DNA from: Lentisphaeria bacterium
Lineage (GTDB): Bacteria; Verrucomicrobiota; Lentisphaeria; Victivallales; UBA1829
DNA length: 43,802 nucleotides
Direction of reading: 5' to 3'
NCBI GenBank assembly: GCA_017456495.1
Contig: JAFTJI010000070.1
Span: 1 to 43,802 of the forward strand
The notes below the pieces were generated by a model. That model saw nothing but the letters and a program-made list of their open reading frames with translations, ran no database searches and was not told the origin of the DNA. Each line of letters begins with the position of its first letter. Position 1 is the first letter of the stretch. Positions 8,088 through 16,196 of the stretch are shown here, piece after piece. The translations under genes and the position numbers were made by a program.

Positions 8088-8603
8088 TCATTTATTGAGG
8101 ATTTCGCTGAAACCGATCCCTTCGATCAGCCATTCTCCATTTTTTTTGACCCAGTTCATCTCCAGGTCATAGCCCTCCTGAAAGTTTTCTCCGAGTTTTG
8201 TTTTTGCCTTGAGCATTCCGGTGAAAAGGACTTTGCAGCGTTTTGGATCGCCTTCCTGAAAATAAAATTCCATCTCATAAAATTTCAAATCAAGCGTTGT
8301 TGTCCAGTTCCGGGCAGTTATAACATTCTGTTCTATGTTCTGTCGGGTCATTTTTGCTTCCCTGTGGAACTTCGGCAGCCGGATGTCGCAGATTTCATCG
8401 AAATATTTAGAAATGGTGCGGGCATGTTCCAGCTGAACAACGAAACCTTCCTGTCCGCTTTTTCCCATTGCCAGTGCAAGTTCATTCATGCGCCGTTCCA
8501 GAATTTCTTTGTCATTTTCGCCGAAAACAGCTTTCCAGACAAAAAAGCCGGCAGCACAGGCAATCACGAAAAGAATAACGATCATCCAGATTTTTTTGTT
8601 CAT
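8088..8603 (-). CDS. Membrane-anchored protein of unknown function
   Basis: A 171-aa protein with an N-terminal hydrophobic helix (about residues 4-27) that would serve as a signal anchor, leaving about 140 residues outside the cytoplasmic membrane. The soluble part ends in strands DLEMNWVKKNGEWLIEGIGF, which is how SnoaL/NTF2-like domains often end. That is only a fold guess. Its start overlaps the lepB stop by four bases, so it belongs to the lepB transcript. It is the last gene before the foldback element. Confidence 0.7.
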   Translation of the reverse strand: MNKKIWMIVILFVIACAAGFFVWKAVFGENDKEILERRMNELALAMGKSGQEGFVVQLEHARTISKYFDEICDIRLPKFHREAKMTRQNIEQNVITARNWTTTLDLKFYEMEFYFQEGDPKRCKVLFTGMLKAKTKLGENFQEGYDLEMNWVKKNGEWLIEGIGFSEILNK

Positions 8604-9112
8604 AACAGCAACGCTCCTTCCAGACGGGTTTGACGGATCTCTCCGAATTTATGCTGATACATCGGCATGGAACGGTTATCTCCCACGACATAGTAGTGAC
8701 CTTCCGCGACTTTCCGTGGTTTCAAGTTCCAGCGGGCACGTTTGAATTTTACATAAGGTTCTTCCTGTTCAACGCCGTTCAAGTAAAGAACACCGTCGCG
8801 GAACTCAACCGTATCTCCGGGAAGTCCGATCACCCGTTTCAGGAGCAGAACACGGTCTCCGGCATAGCGCAGAACAACCACGTCCCCACGTTCCGGTTTC
8901 CGGAACCAGTAAGTCGGTGCCCAGCAGAAATTCAAAGTGCCGCTGTGATAGTTCGGTTCCATACTCTCTCCGTTCAAAAACATCGGTTCGCAGATAAAGC
9001 CGAAAAAGACAAATGCCGCAACTGCAAGAACTGCTACCCGGATAAAGTACATTTTGTTCATTTCCGGCTTGAACAGCCAGAGAAACAGCTTTTCCAAATA
9101 CGCTTTCCACAT
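8600..9112 (-). CDS. lepB: Signal peptidase I
   Basis: LepB (170 aa) removes signal peptides from exported proteins at the cytoplasmic membrane. It has one N-terminal transmembrane helix (about 24-41). The catalytic Ser50 is in NGESMEPN, the general-base Lys92 in LLKRVIGLPGD, and box E is GDNRS at 144-148. The ATG at 9112 is chosen because AGGAGGG lies 8 bases before it. A longer in-frame reading from 9151 would overlap the permease gene and lacks such a site. The protein is shorter than enterobacterial LepB but normal for one-helix S26 peptidases. Confidence 0.92.
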   Translation of the reverse strand: MWKAYLEKLFLWLFKPEMNKMYFIRVAVLAVAAFVFFGFICEPMFLNGESMEPNYHSGTLNFCWAPTYWFRKPERGDVVVLRYAGDRVLLLKRVIGLPGDTVEFRDGVLYLNGVEQEEPYVKFKRARWNLKPRKVAEGHYYVVGDNRSMPMYQHKFGEIRQTRLEGALLL

Positions 9113-9128
9113 TCTGTTGTCCCTCCTG

Positions 9129-10289
9129 TCAATTGATCGCTTTCCGGACACCCTCTCCTACAAAATTGAAGGCGCATACTGAAAGGAAAATAGCAAGCCC
9201 GGGCCAGAGGATCAACCGCCAATAGATCATCGGTGAAGGTTCCGCCTGACTGATCAGTTCCCCCCAGCTGGAAACAGGATCCTGCACTCCGAACCCGAGA
9301 AAACTCAGGGAACTTTCCACCAGGATCGCACTGGCAAATTCAAAGGAAAAAATCACAATGATCGGTCCGGAAACGTTGGGAAGAAGATGTTTCAGAAGGA
9401 TCTTCCAGCGCGGCACTCCAAGACATTCCGCCGCAGAAATGTAGGTCATGCTCCTCTGTTTCAGAACTTCACCGCGCACCAGCCGGCACAGTCCCGTCCA
9501 GTTGAAAAGACCGATGACTGCAATCACCAGAAGAACCGATTGTCTGGAACCGTAATCCAGCATGATCGACATCAGAATCAAAAGCAGCAGAAACTGGGGA
9601 AAGCAGATCACGATCTCAACAAGCCGCATGACAAACAAATCGGTTCGCCCTCCGCAGTACCCCGCCAGAAGCCCGACCAATGTCCCGATGATCATGGAAA
9701 TTGCCGTGGCGGCGAGCCCGACGATCACAGAAACTCTTGCCCCGAACACCATGCGGGCAAAAACGTCACGTCCTGCATGATCCGTTCCCAGCCAATGTTC
9801 TTTCGACGATGGCTGGTAGGGGGCTGCTTTCGTTTCAAATGGACCGTAAGCAACCAGTGCGGTTACAACAGTTCCGCCCTTTGCCCGGATCTCCTGAACC
9901 TGCTCATGCCAGTTTTGGGAATCAATGACCGGTTTTACTGTCAGAAACGGAATCAGCAGAACAACTCCGGCGATCCCGCAGAGAAGAACTCTTTTCTTAT
10001 TGAAAATCAGAGAGATCAAACCGGTCAGAGGGAGGAACAATGCAAGATAGTTGAAGAACCGTTCAATGATCATTTCCGGGGAATCCGGAGCGAAAAAAGC
10101 CCTCCATGCCGGAAAACTGAGTTTCCCGCCGGATAGAACCATGAGCGGTTGCCCGTTCGCCAGAAGCGGTGCATAAATCGCAATAAGGACCAGCAGAACA
10201 ACAAAAGACAAACCTGCTACGGCGATCCTGTCCTGACAAAACCGCTTTACAAATGTTTTGAGCAATGAATGTTCGTTTCCTGCTGTCAT
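9129..10289 (-). CDS. Oligopeptide-type ABC transporter permease (OppC/DppC-like)
   Basis: A 386-aa inner-membrane permease. TM1 (about 22-45) is followed by an unusually long segment to about residue 165, which holds two extra hydrophobic helices (about 80-97 and 101-118). Then comes the BPD_transp_1 core starting HWLGTDHAGRDVFARMVFGARVS, characteristic of OppC/DppC. The coupling EAA loop reads SAAECLGVPRWKILLKHLLPN. No partner permease, ATPase or binding protein is present in the window, so the gene is an orphan or works with distant subunits. It sits between an AsmA-like gene and lepB. The substrate is unknown; peptides are only a family-based guess. Confidence 0.88.
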   Translation of the reverse strand: MTAGNEHSLLKTFVKRFCQDRIAVAGLSFVVLLVLIAIYAPLLANGQPLMVLSGGKLSFPAWRAFFAPDSPEMIIERFFNYLALFLPLTGLISLIFNKKRVLLCGIAGVVLLIPFLTVKPVIDSQNWHEQVQEIRAKGGTVVTALVAYGPFETKAAPYQPSSKEHWLGTDHAGRDVFARMVFGARVSVIVGLAATAISMIIGTLVGLLAGYCGGRTDLFVMRLVEIVICFPQFLLLLILMSIMLDYGSRQSVLLVIAVIGLFNWTGLCRLVRGEVLKQRSMTYISAAECLGVPRWKILLKHLLPNVSGPIIVIFSFEFASAILVESSLSFLGFGVQDPVSSWGELISQAEPSPMIYWRLILWPGLAIFLSVCAFNFVGEGVRKAIN

Positions 10290-10310
10290 AGTTGATATAA
10301 ACTCCTTTGA

Positions 10311-11705
10311 TCAGAACAGTGACCTCAGACTGTTGAACTGATCCTTTATGCTTTTTGACCCCTCTTCAAAGGTCTTTGTCGCATTCAATTTCAAGTCCAT
10401 GCCAAATTTTTTTGCATGTTTTCCGATGGCAAGAAGAGAACCGTTCGTAAGTTCATCAAGGGCAATGATAAAGATTTCCGATCCGGTGATGCCTTCCTGA
10501 GATGTCCCGAGATCTTTCTGTTCAATATCAAGAACCGGAAGCGTCAGCTTCTGCTTCAGAACAACTGTATGAACATTGATATTGGTCAGAGAAAGATCAT
10601 CGAGCTGAACTTTTGTCTCACTGTTCGTTTCATCTTCCGGGGTGCTGCTGTCCGGCGTTTTGAATGCGATCTTGATATAATCCTGAAGCCGTCCGACATT
10701 GCTGTTTCCAGTTGCTTCCGGTTCAAAATAAAAGTCCAGACCATCTACGAGAAACTGTCTGATTGTGATTTTTTTCTTGCCGAGAGTATTCAGATCAACA
10801 GCGGCTTTGATTCGCTTGAGAGTCAGGATATTCTCTTCAAAAAATCCGGCGGGGTTGGAGATGATGATATTTTTGATCTCAGCTTCACCTCTCTGCTGAA
10901 AAACATCAATTTCTGTCAAGGTGATGGCTATCCCTTCGTTGAGCGCACTTAGTTCTTTCGGCATTCGGGCATGCAAAACAATATTTTTCAGGGAGATATG
11001 ACCGATCTGAACTTGTTTCGGTTCGCCCGGCTCTTCCTTTTTTTCAGATGCCGGGAACAGCTTTGTAACGTGATCCACAAGCATTTCAACGTTATTTTTT
11101 CCTGCGGAAGACGGTTCGAAGTAAAAATCCAGACCGTCAACAAGGATTTTATTGATGACGATCGTCTCTTTCGAGAGGGAACTGATGTTCAAATTTACAG
11201 CGATCTGCTTCAGGGTCAGCATCTCTTTATCCTGAAATCCTTTCGGATTGGCTGCGGAAATCCCGCTGACATTCACATTTCCGCTCCAAAGATGAAGCTC
11301 AATTCTTTGGATTTTTGCCAAATGATCGGTGTTCAAGTCTTTGGAATCTCCGATTTTGAGATCCTGAATACAAACGTACCCGCTCAGCAGTCCCAGTTCA
11401 ATATCACCCAATTTTACGGGGATCCCGGCAATTCCGGATGCGAAGCTATTGACACCCCAGACGATAATCGGAGAAAGCAAAAGCCGGAGAAGGAGAAGCC
11501 CAAGGACAATACAACCGAGAACGGTACATAATTTTTTGTGCCGTTTGAAAAAATCAGGAACTTTCTTTTGTTCAGGAGCGGAATCCGTATTTGAAACAGT
11601 TGCTCCATCCGGCGCAGAACCGGAAACTTCATGATTATCTTGAGCTGCAGCGTTTTCAACTGCGGCTTCCGGCTCAGTTACTGTTGTTTTATCATCATTT
11701 TCCAT
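10311..11705 (-). CDS. AsmA-like envelope protein with an internal duplication
   Basis: A 464-aa protein with an acidic N-terminus (about 1-50), one transmembrane helix (about 60-84), and a long extracytoplasmic part of beta-rich repeats. The pattern GIPVKLGDIELGLLSGYVCIQDLKIG right after the helix is typical of AsmA/DUF748-like proteins, which bridge the periplasm or affect outer-membrane lipid traffic. Two segments, about 149-217 and 281-348, are copies; both contain VDGLDFYFEP and a preceding NPxGF...LTLK block. The ATG at 11705 is preferred over a TTG at 11717. It lies 15 bases after the flavin reductase gene. Confidence 0.7.
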   Translation of the reverse strand: MENDDKTTVTEPEAAVENAAAQDNHEVSGSAPDGATVSNTDSAPEQKKVPDFFKRHKKLCTVLGCIVLGLLLLRLLLSPIIVWGVNSFASGIAGIPVKLGDIELGLLSGYVCIQDLKIGDSKDLNTDHLAKIQRIELHLWSGNVNVSGISAANPKGFQDKEMLTLKQIAVNLNISSLSKETIVINKILVDGLDFYFEPSSAGKNNVEMLVDHVTKLFPASEKKEEPGEPKQVQIGHISLKNIVLHARMPKELSALNEGIAITLTEIDVFQQRGEAEIKNIIISNPAGFFEENILTLKRIKAAVDLNTLGKKKITIRQFLVDGLDFYFEPEATGNSNVGRLQDYIKIAFKTPDSSTPEDETNSETKVQLDDLSLTNINVHTVVLKQKLTLPVLDIEQKDLGTSQEGITGSEIFIIALDELTNGSLLAIGKHAKKFGMDLKLNATKTFEEGSKSIKDQFNSLRSLF

Positions 11706-11720
11706 ATCGCCACCCAATTG

Positions 11721-12281
11721 TTATTTTTTACCGGAGAACCCGAATGAGCCGATCAACTCACCCAGCGCATAATATTGTCCGCAGACATAAGCGAGCAAGT
11801 TCGTTTTGCTCAAGTCAAACTTGCCGTCCTCTGTGAGAAATTCTTTTGAGACTTGAACAGCAACGATTTCTGCAAGGAACATGTCATGCGTTCCAAGAGG
11901 GATCTTCTGTGTAACATTACATTCCAGCGCAATGGGGCACTCTTCTGCGATGGGGGCTGCAACTTTGCTTCCGGCAACCGCAGTCAAACCGCATTCTGCA
12001 AACTTATCATGATCTTTTCCGGAGACGATCCCGCACCAGTCAAGAGCTTTCGCCTGATCCGCCGCAGGAATGTTTACGGTAAATTCACCGGTCTTTTCCA
12101 ACGCTTCATAGCTGTATCTGCCGGGGCGGACAGAGATGGAGAGCATGGGCGGTTCACTGTTGATAACACCAGCCCATGCAAGCGTGATCAGGTTGTTTTT
12201 GAATCCGTTTCCGCCGGTTCCTACGAGGATCGCGGGGACAGGTGCCAGTTTTGTACTGCCGGGTAAAATTACTTTGCTCAT
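11721..12281 (-). CDS. Flavin reductase-like FMN-binding protein
   Basis: A 186-aa member of the flavin reductase domain family (DIM6/NTAB, split-barrel FMN-binding). Visible blocks are LVGTGGNGFKNNLITLAWAGVINSEPPMLSISVRPGRYSYEAL near the N-terminus (the FMN-binding face), then GEFTVNIPAADQAKALDWCGIVSGKDHDKF and HDMFLAEIVAV. Such proteins either reduce flavin with NAD(P)H or bind FMN as small flavoproteins. The substrate is not deducible. It lies 3 bases after rmuC and 15 bases before the AsmA-like gene. Confidence 0.88.
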   Translation of the reverse strand: MSKVILPGSTKLAPVPAILVGTGGNGFKNNLITLAWAGVINSEPPMLSISVRPGRYSYEALEKTGEFTVNIPAADQAKALDWCGIVSGKDHDKFAECGLTAVAGSKVAAPIAEECPIALECNVTQKIPLGTHDMFLAEIVAVQVSKEFLTEDGKFDLSKTNLLAYVCGQYYALGELIGSFGFSGKK

Positions 12282-12284
12282 GGA

Positions 12285-13607
12285 TCAATTTCCTCCGTTT
12301 AATAAATTTTCATCCAGTGCCGCAGGTGTTGAGTCTGAGGGAAGTTCGTGAACATCCCTCAGTTCCCGTTCCAATGCCCGGGAACGTGTCCCGAGTTTTT
12401 CGATATGATTCATCGCTGCGATCAAACTTTTTTTCGTGGAATCCACTTCATCGCCGAACTTCTGGAACTGGGTCTTTACCCCGGAAAGGATCGTCCAGAC
12501 TTCGTGGGACCGCTTTTCAATGGCAAGTGTACGGAAGCCCATCTGCAGGGAGTTCAGAAACGCCACAAGATTGGAAGGTCCGACGACAGAAATGTGGTAT
12601 GTGTTCTGTAAAAATTCCACCAGCCCGGGCAGACGCAGGATCTCCGCATAGATCCCTTCGCTGGGAACAAACATCAAAGCAAAATCGGTTGTCAGCGGAG
12701 GATTGACATACTTTTCCCGGATCGTCTTTGCACACTTCTTGACAGCACTTTCAAAGGCAGTCTGTGCTTTTTTCAGCTCTGCTGACATCTTCGGATATTC
12801 TTCGTATGCCTCAAGCAAACGCTGATAATCTTCCACCGGGAACTTGCTGTCGACAGGGAGCAGAACCGGCTCATCATCTTTTTTCCCGGGCAGACGGATT
12901 GCGAACTCCACAAGGTCCAGTTTTCCGGGAACGGTGGAAACGTTGGTGAGGTATTGGTCTGCTGCAAGATACTGTTCCAGGATCGCCGCAAGCTGGATCT
13001 CACCGATATTTCCCCGGGTTTTGACATTGGAAAGGACTTTTTTCAGATCGCCCACGCCGGATGCCAGACTCTGCATTTCACCGAGCCCTTTCTGAACCAG
13101 TTCCAGCCGTTCGCCGATGAGTTTGAAGGACTCCTGAAAGTGGGTCTGTACGGATTTCTGGAGTTTTTCATCGACAGTTTTCCGCATTTCTTCCAATTTT
13201 TCAGCGTTCTGATCGCGGATCTCCTGTATTTTTTTATCCATGGTTTCGCGGATTTCAGCGAACCGCAAATTATTTGATTGCTGGATCCGTTCCAGCATTG
13301 CGAGCGTTTCCTGTCTGTTTTTCCGGCTTTCCTCGGAGAGATTCTGTCCGAATTCTGTGAGCAGTTTTGTATTGGACTCTGTAAAGATCCGGAAATTCCC
13401 GCCTTGTTCGGTTCTTCCTGCTGCGAGATTTTCGCCCAACTCCTGACGGCTTCTCTGAAAACCTTCATTGCAAGCGTTTTCGATCCGCTTCAGCTCATCT
13501 TTCAGAGTATCATCCTGTGGATTTTTTTTCTTTCTGACAGCAAGAAACGCTGCGACGGAAAACCCTGTGATGACAATCAATAAAATCAATTCGATCCACT
13601 CAAACAT
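12285..13607 (-). CDS. rmuC: DNA recombination protein RmuC homolog
   Basis: A 440-aa RmuC-family protein. It has an N-terminal membrane helix (about 5-25), a long coiled coil (about 35-170, rich in Glu, Lys and Gln), then the RmuC domain with VKTRGNIGEIQLAAILEQYL, LPVDSKFPVEDYQRLLEAY and FVPSEGIYAEILR. In E. coli RmuC limits recombination at inverted repeats; the domain has a restriction-endonuclease-like fold. The ATG at 13607 follows GGAGG by 7 bases; the longer reading to 13664 runs into the promoter. First gene of the long minus-strand run. Confidence 0.92.
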   Translation of the reverse strand: MFEWIELILLIVITGFSVAAFLAVRKKKNPQDDTLKDELKRIENACNEGFQRSRQELGENLAAGRTEQGGNFRIFTESNTKLLTEFGQNLSEESRKNRQETLAMLERIQQSNNLRFAEIRETMDKKIQEIRDQNAEKLEEMRKTVDEKLQKSVQTHFQESFKLIGERLELVQKGLGEMQSLASGVGDLKKVLSNVKTRGNIGEIQLAAILEQYLAADQYLTNVSTVPGKLDLVEFAIRLPGKKDDEPVLLPVDSKFPVEDYQRLLEAYEEYPKMSAELKKAQTAFESAVKKCAKTIREKYVNPPLTTDFALMFVPSEGIYAEILRLPGLVEFLQNTYHISVVGPSNLVAFLNSLQMGFRTLAIEKRSHEVWTILSGVKTQFQKFGDEVDSTKKSLIAAMNHIEKLGTRSRALERELRDVHELPSDSTPAALDENLLNGGN

Positions 13608-13636
13608 TACGAAAACCTCCATTATCTCGTCTCTGC

Positions 13637-13664
13637 AATATAGCAGAACAGAGCATTTTTTCAA
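13637..13664 (-). promoter_or_regulatory. Sigma-70-type promoter for rmuC and downstream genes
   Basis: Read on the minus strand: TTGAAA (13659-13664), a 16-base spacer, then TATATT (13637-13642). It lies about 30 bases upstream of the rmuC ATG and its GGAGG site, so the leader would be short. Confidence 0.65.
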
Positions 13665-13799
13665 GTAAAATCATTAAAAAATCAAAAATAAGCAAGGATT
13701 AAGAAAATACCAAGATGCTAATCATCTGGAGATTGAAAACTTAATGCTTTTAGAGCAGTTCGATTTCTGTTAAACTCAATCAAATCCAGTAAAAACAAT

Positions 13800-13828
13800 T
13801 TGACAAAATCTCAGCTTTATGTTATATT
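13800..13828 (+). promoter_or_regulatory. Promoter P1 upstream of the restriction-modification genes
   Basis: TTGACA (13800-13805), a 17-base spacer and TATATT (13823-13828): a near-consensus vegetative promoter. A transcript from here would carry a leader of about 230 bases before the methyltransferase ATG at 14069. The stretch 13665-13799 is AT-rich and shows nothing else I can name. Confidence 0.7.
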
Positions 13829-13853
13829 ACAAAGGTTATAGGGAAAACGCCAG

Positions 13854-13901
13854 CGTCAAAGAGAATATATCCGCTTCTTGACGTTTTGTGGATATTTTTT
13901 A
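13854..13901 (+). promoter_or_regulatory. Candidate attenuator in the restriction-modification leader
   Basis: Two hairpins exclude each other. CGTCAAAGA (13854-13862) can pair with TCTTGACG (13876-13883), with one bulge. ATATCC (13867-13872) can pair with GGATAT (13890-13895), which runs straight into a T-tract to 13900. The second looks like a weak intrinsic terminator for transcripts from P1, and the first would interfere with it. Confidence 0.4.
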
Positions 13902-13907
13902 TTCACG

Positions 13908-13952
13908 TTGGCAATGAACAAAATAGTAATCTATATTGTGGAATACAATATA
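13908..13952 (+). promoter_or_regulatory. Promoter P2 with a palindrome on its -10 box
   Basis: TTGGCA (13908-13913), an 18-base spacer and TATATT (13932-13937). The -10 box is the left half of a perfect palindrome, TATATTGT (13932-13939) and ACAATATA (13945-13952), separated by five bases. A repressor on this palindrome would block P2. No separate controller gene is visible nearby, and the methyltransferase has no extra DNA-binding domain. Confidence 0.5.
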
Positions 13953-14068
13953 CCAGAGTGTTTTCAGCTGATTACTTTTAGTTCAATAAGGAAGGCACGG
14001 ACAACGGGGAATTTTGCATAGTCGCAGACCTCAGTAACCCGCAATAACAAGTTAACAGGGATCTGATA

Positions 14069-15124
14069 ATGAATATACTTAGTTTGTTTAGCGGATGTGG
14101 TGGATTGGATTTAGGCTTTGAACGCGCCGGATTTGATATCCCTGTCGCCAATGAATTTGATCCTGCCATATACGAGACATTTAAGGTAAACCATCCAAAA
14201 ACACATCTTCTGGAGGGGGATGTTCGCCAAATCACAAAAGAAAATATATTACCATTCGTAAATGGAGAAATAGATGGGATTATTGGCGGTCCACCTTGTC
14301 AATCCTGGTCAGAAGCGGGCTCCCTCAAAGGAATTGAGGATGCGAGAGGACAATTGTTTTTCGATTATATTAGACTTTTGCAAGAACTCCGTCCAAAATT
14401 TTTTCTGGCAGAAAATGTCAGTGGGATGTTGGCGGACCGTCATAGCGTTGCAGTACAAAATATCTTGGATTTGTTTAATCAGTCCGGTTATGATGTCTCT
14501 TTGACTCTAGTCAATGCCAAAGATTATGGTGTTGCAGAGGAAAGAAAAAGGGTGTTTTATATCGGCTTCAGGAAAGATTTGGGAATCCGCTTCCGTTTCC
14601 CGAAAGGTTCTACAGCAGAAGACGAAAAAAAAATAACTTTGCGTGATATTATTTGGGATCTGCAAAGCACGGCTGTTCCGGCCGGCCCTAAAAATCATCA
14701 CAATCCGGCAGCAATAAATAATAATGAATACTTTACCGGGGCATTCTCGCCAATATTCATGAGCCGGAATCGCGTGAAATCATGGGATGAACAGGCTTTT
14801 ACTGTACAAGCATCCGGACGTCAATGTCAGCTGCACCCAAAAGCTCCTAAAATGGTAAAGTTTGACAAGAATGATTGCCGTTTCGTTGAAGGTGCAGAAC
14901 ATTTATACCGCCGTATGACAATTCGCGAGGTGGCAAGAGTTCAAGGTTTCCCTGATGATTTCCAGTTTATTTATAAAGATACCAATAATGCCTATAAGAT
15001 GATTGGAAATGCTGTTCCTGTTAATTTGGCATACGAGGTAGCTATCGCTATAAAGTTGTTCTTGGAAGGCAGAGGAGAAGAAGTTATTGGTATTAATGAC
15101 GAAGAAGGGAGATTGTTTGCATGA
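14069..15124 (+). CDS. DNA (cytosine-5) methyltransferase, HaeIII-like (GGCC)
   Basis: A 351-aa C5-cytosine methyltransferase. Motif I is [13 protein letters not shown] (residues 6-18), motif [11 protein letters not shown] with catalytic Cys77, motif VI AENV (114-117), motif [20 protein letters not shown], motif [15 protein letters not shown] and motif [12 protein letters not shown]. The target-recognition part, including [15 protein letters not shown] and [18 protein letters not shown], closely resembles M.HaeIII as I remember it, so GGCC is the predicted target (inner C methylated). It overlaps the nuclease gene by four bases. The region is more AT-rich than its neighbours, a sign of transfer. 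The likely start is the ATG of MNILSLFSG; its SD (AGGGAT) is weak. Confidence 0.93.
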   Translation: MNILSLFSGCGGLDLGFERAGFDIPVANEFDPAIYETFKVNHPKTHLLEGDVRQITKENILPFVNGEIDGIIGGPPCQSWSEAGSLKGIEDARGQLFFDYIRLLQELRPKFFLAENVSGMLADRHSVAVQNILDLFNQSGYDVSLTLVNAKDYGVAEERKRVFYIGFRKDLGIRFRFPKGSTAEDEKKITLRDIIWDLQSTAVPAGPKNHHNPAAINNNEYFTGAFSPIFMSRNRVKSWDEQAFTVQASGRQCQLHPKAPKMVKFDKNDCRFVEGAEHLYRRMTIREVARVQGFPDDFQFIYKDTNNAYKMIGNAVPVNLAYEVAIAIKLFLEGRGEEVIGINDEEGRLFA

Positions 15125-16074
15125 GTAACAGCAGTAATGACCAAGGTCGTGCCTATGAGTTTGCGTGGATAAATGCATTATGTAATGCGTTGAAACAATA
15201 TCGCACTGTCCGTATTGTTGAAAACTCAAGTTTAGAGGCGAATCAGCGTGCATGGAAATTGATTGACACTGAAAAGCAGGAACTGTTTGAGATTTCTGCA
15301 AAAGCTGCCTTGAAAACAGTTGTTGATTTGGAGCCTAATCTGATCGAAGAAACTTCTGATGAATTACTGCTTGAATTCCAGAGAGATCAAGCTGGCGTAA
15401 AAGGTGATGTCAGGGATATCGTTGTGAAATGCGATTCCGTAAACTGGGAAATAGGCTTTAGTATCAAACACAACCACGAAGCCGTGAAACATAGTCGTTT
15501 AAGTCATACATTGGATTTTGGGCAAGAATGGTTTGATGTTCCATGCGGAAAAAATTATTGGAAAAAAGTCAAACCGATTTTTGACAGACTGAAAGAGGAA
15601 AAAGATAAACAGACAAAATGGTCGGATATTGCACAAAAAGATGAAACCGTATATGTTCCTCTGCTTAAGGCTTTCATATCTGAAGTAAAAAGAGTTTATA
15701 AAATAGATAAAACTTTACCGCGGAAAATGGTGGAATATCTGGTCGGGACCAAGGACTATTATAAAGTTGTCAGCAAAGATAGTAAACGGTTGACCATAAT
15801 AGAAACATTTAATCTTCATGGAACGCTTAACAAACCTGGTAAACTAAAAGTTTCCGCTATTACAGTTCCTGTTATTGATTTGCCTACGGAACTGGTTGAA
15901 TTGAAATTCAAGACAGAAAGTAAAAATACTGTTGAGATGTATTTGAACAATGGCTGGCAGTTAAGTTTCCGAATCCATAGTGCCAGTACTAAAGTTGAAC
16001 CGAGTCTGAAATTTGACATTCAATTTATCGGAATGCCAGTATCCGTAATGAGTATAGAGTGTAAGTGGAAATAA
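15121..16074 (+). CDS. Type II restriction endonuclease, HaeIII family
   Basis: A 317-aa protein strongly resembling R.HaeIII in length and sequence blocks: GRAYEFAWI at the N-terminus, [39 protein letters not shown] and, near the C-terminus, [29 protein letters not shown]. It should cut unmethylated GGCC. Asp96 or Asp99 together with Glu110 and Lys116 could form the metal-binding core; that assignment is inference. ATGA overlap with the methyltransferase ensures the nuclease is made after or with its protector. It appears intact, so the system is probably active. Only 122 AT-rich bases separate it from the next gene. Confidence 0.92.
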   Translation: MSNSSNDQGRAYEFAWINALCNALKQYRTVRIVENSSLEANQRAWKLIDTEKQELFEISAKAALKTVVDLEPNLIEETSDELLLEFQRDQAGVKGDVRDIVVKCDSVNWEIGFSIKHNHEAVKHSRLSHTLDFGQEWFDVPCGKNYWKKVKPIFDRLKEEKDKQTKWSDIAQKDETVYVPLLKAFISEVKRVYKIDKTLPRKMVEYLVGTKDYYKVVSKDSKRLTIIETFNLHGTLNKPGKLKVSAITVPVIDLPTELVELKFKTESKNTVEMYLNNGWQLSFRIHSASTKVEPSLKFDIQFIGMPVSVMSIECKWK

Positions 16075-16196
16075 TAAGATTAAGGTAGTTCAGACTATGG
16101 ATATGATATTATAACAAGACACTTTGGAATAAGTTGTGTTAAAGTTGCTTTCTTTGAATTTCAAGAGAAAACAGAAGTAAAAAAAGGAATTTTACA

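Noticed and set aside
13978-14235. 85-codon minus-strand frame at the start of the methyltransferase gene, considered as a possible controller protein
   Set aside because: No helix-turn-helix pattern, and it overlaps the coding start of the methyltransferase on the other strand.
13665-16196. Direct repeats or an integrase marking the R-M island as a transposable unit
   Set aside because: I looked for matching flanks and found none; no recombinase gene is present.
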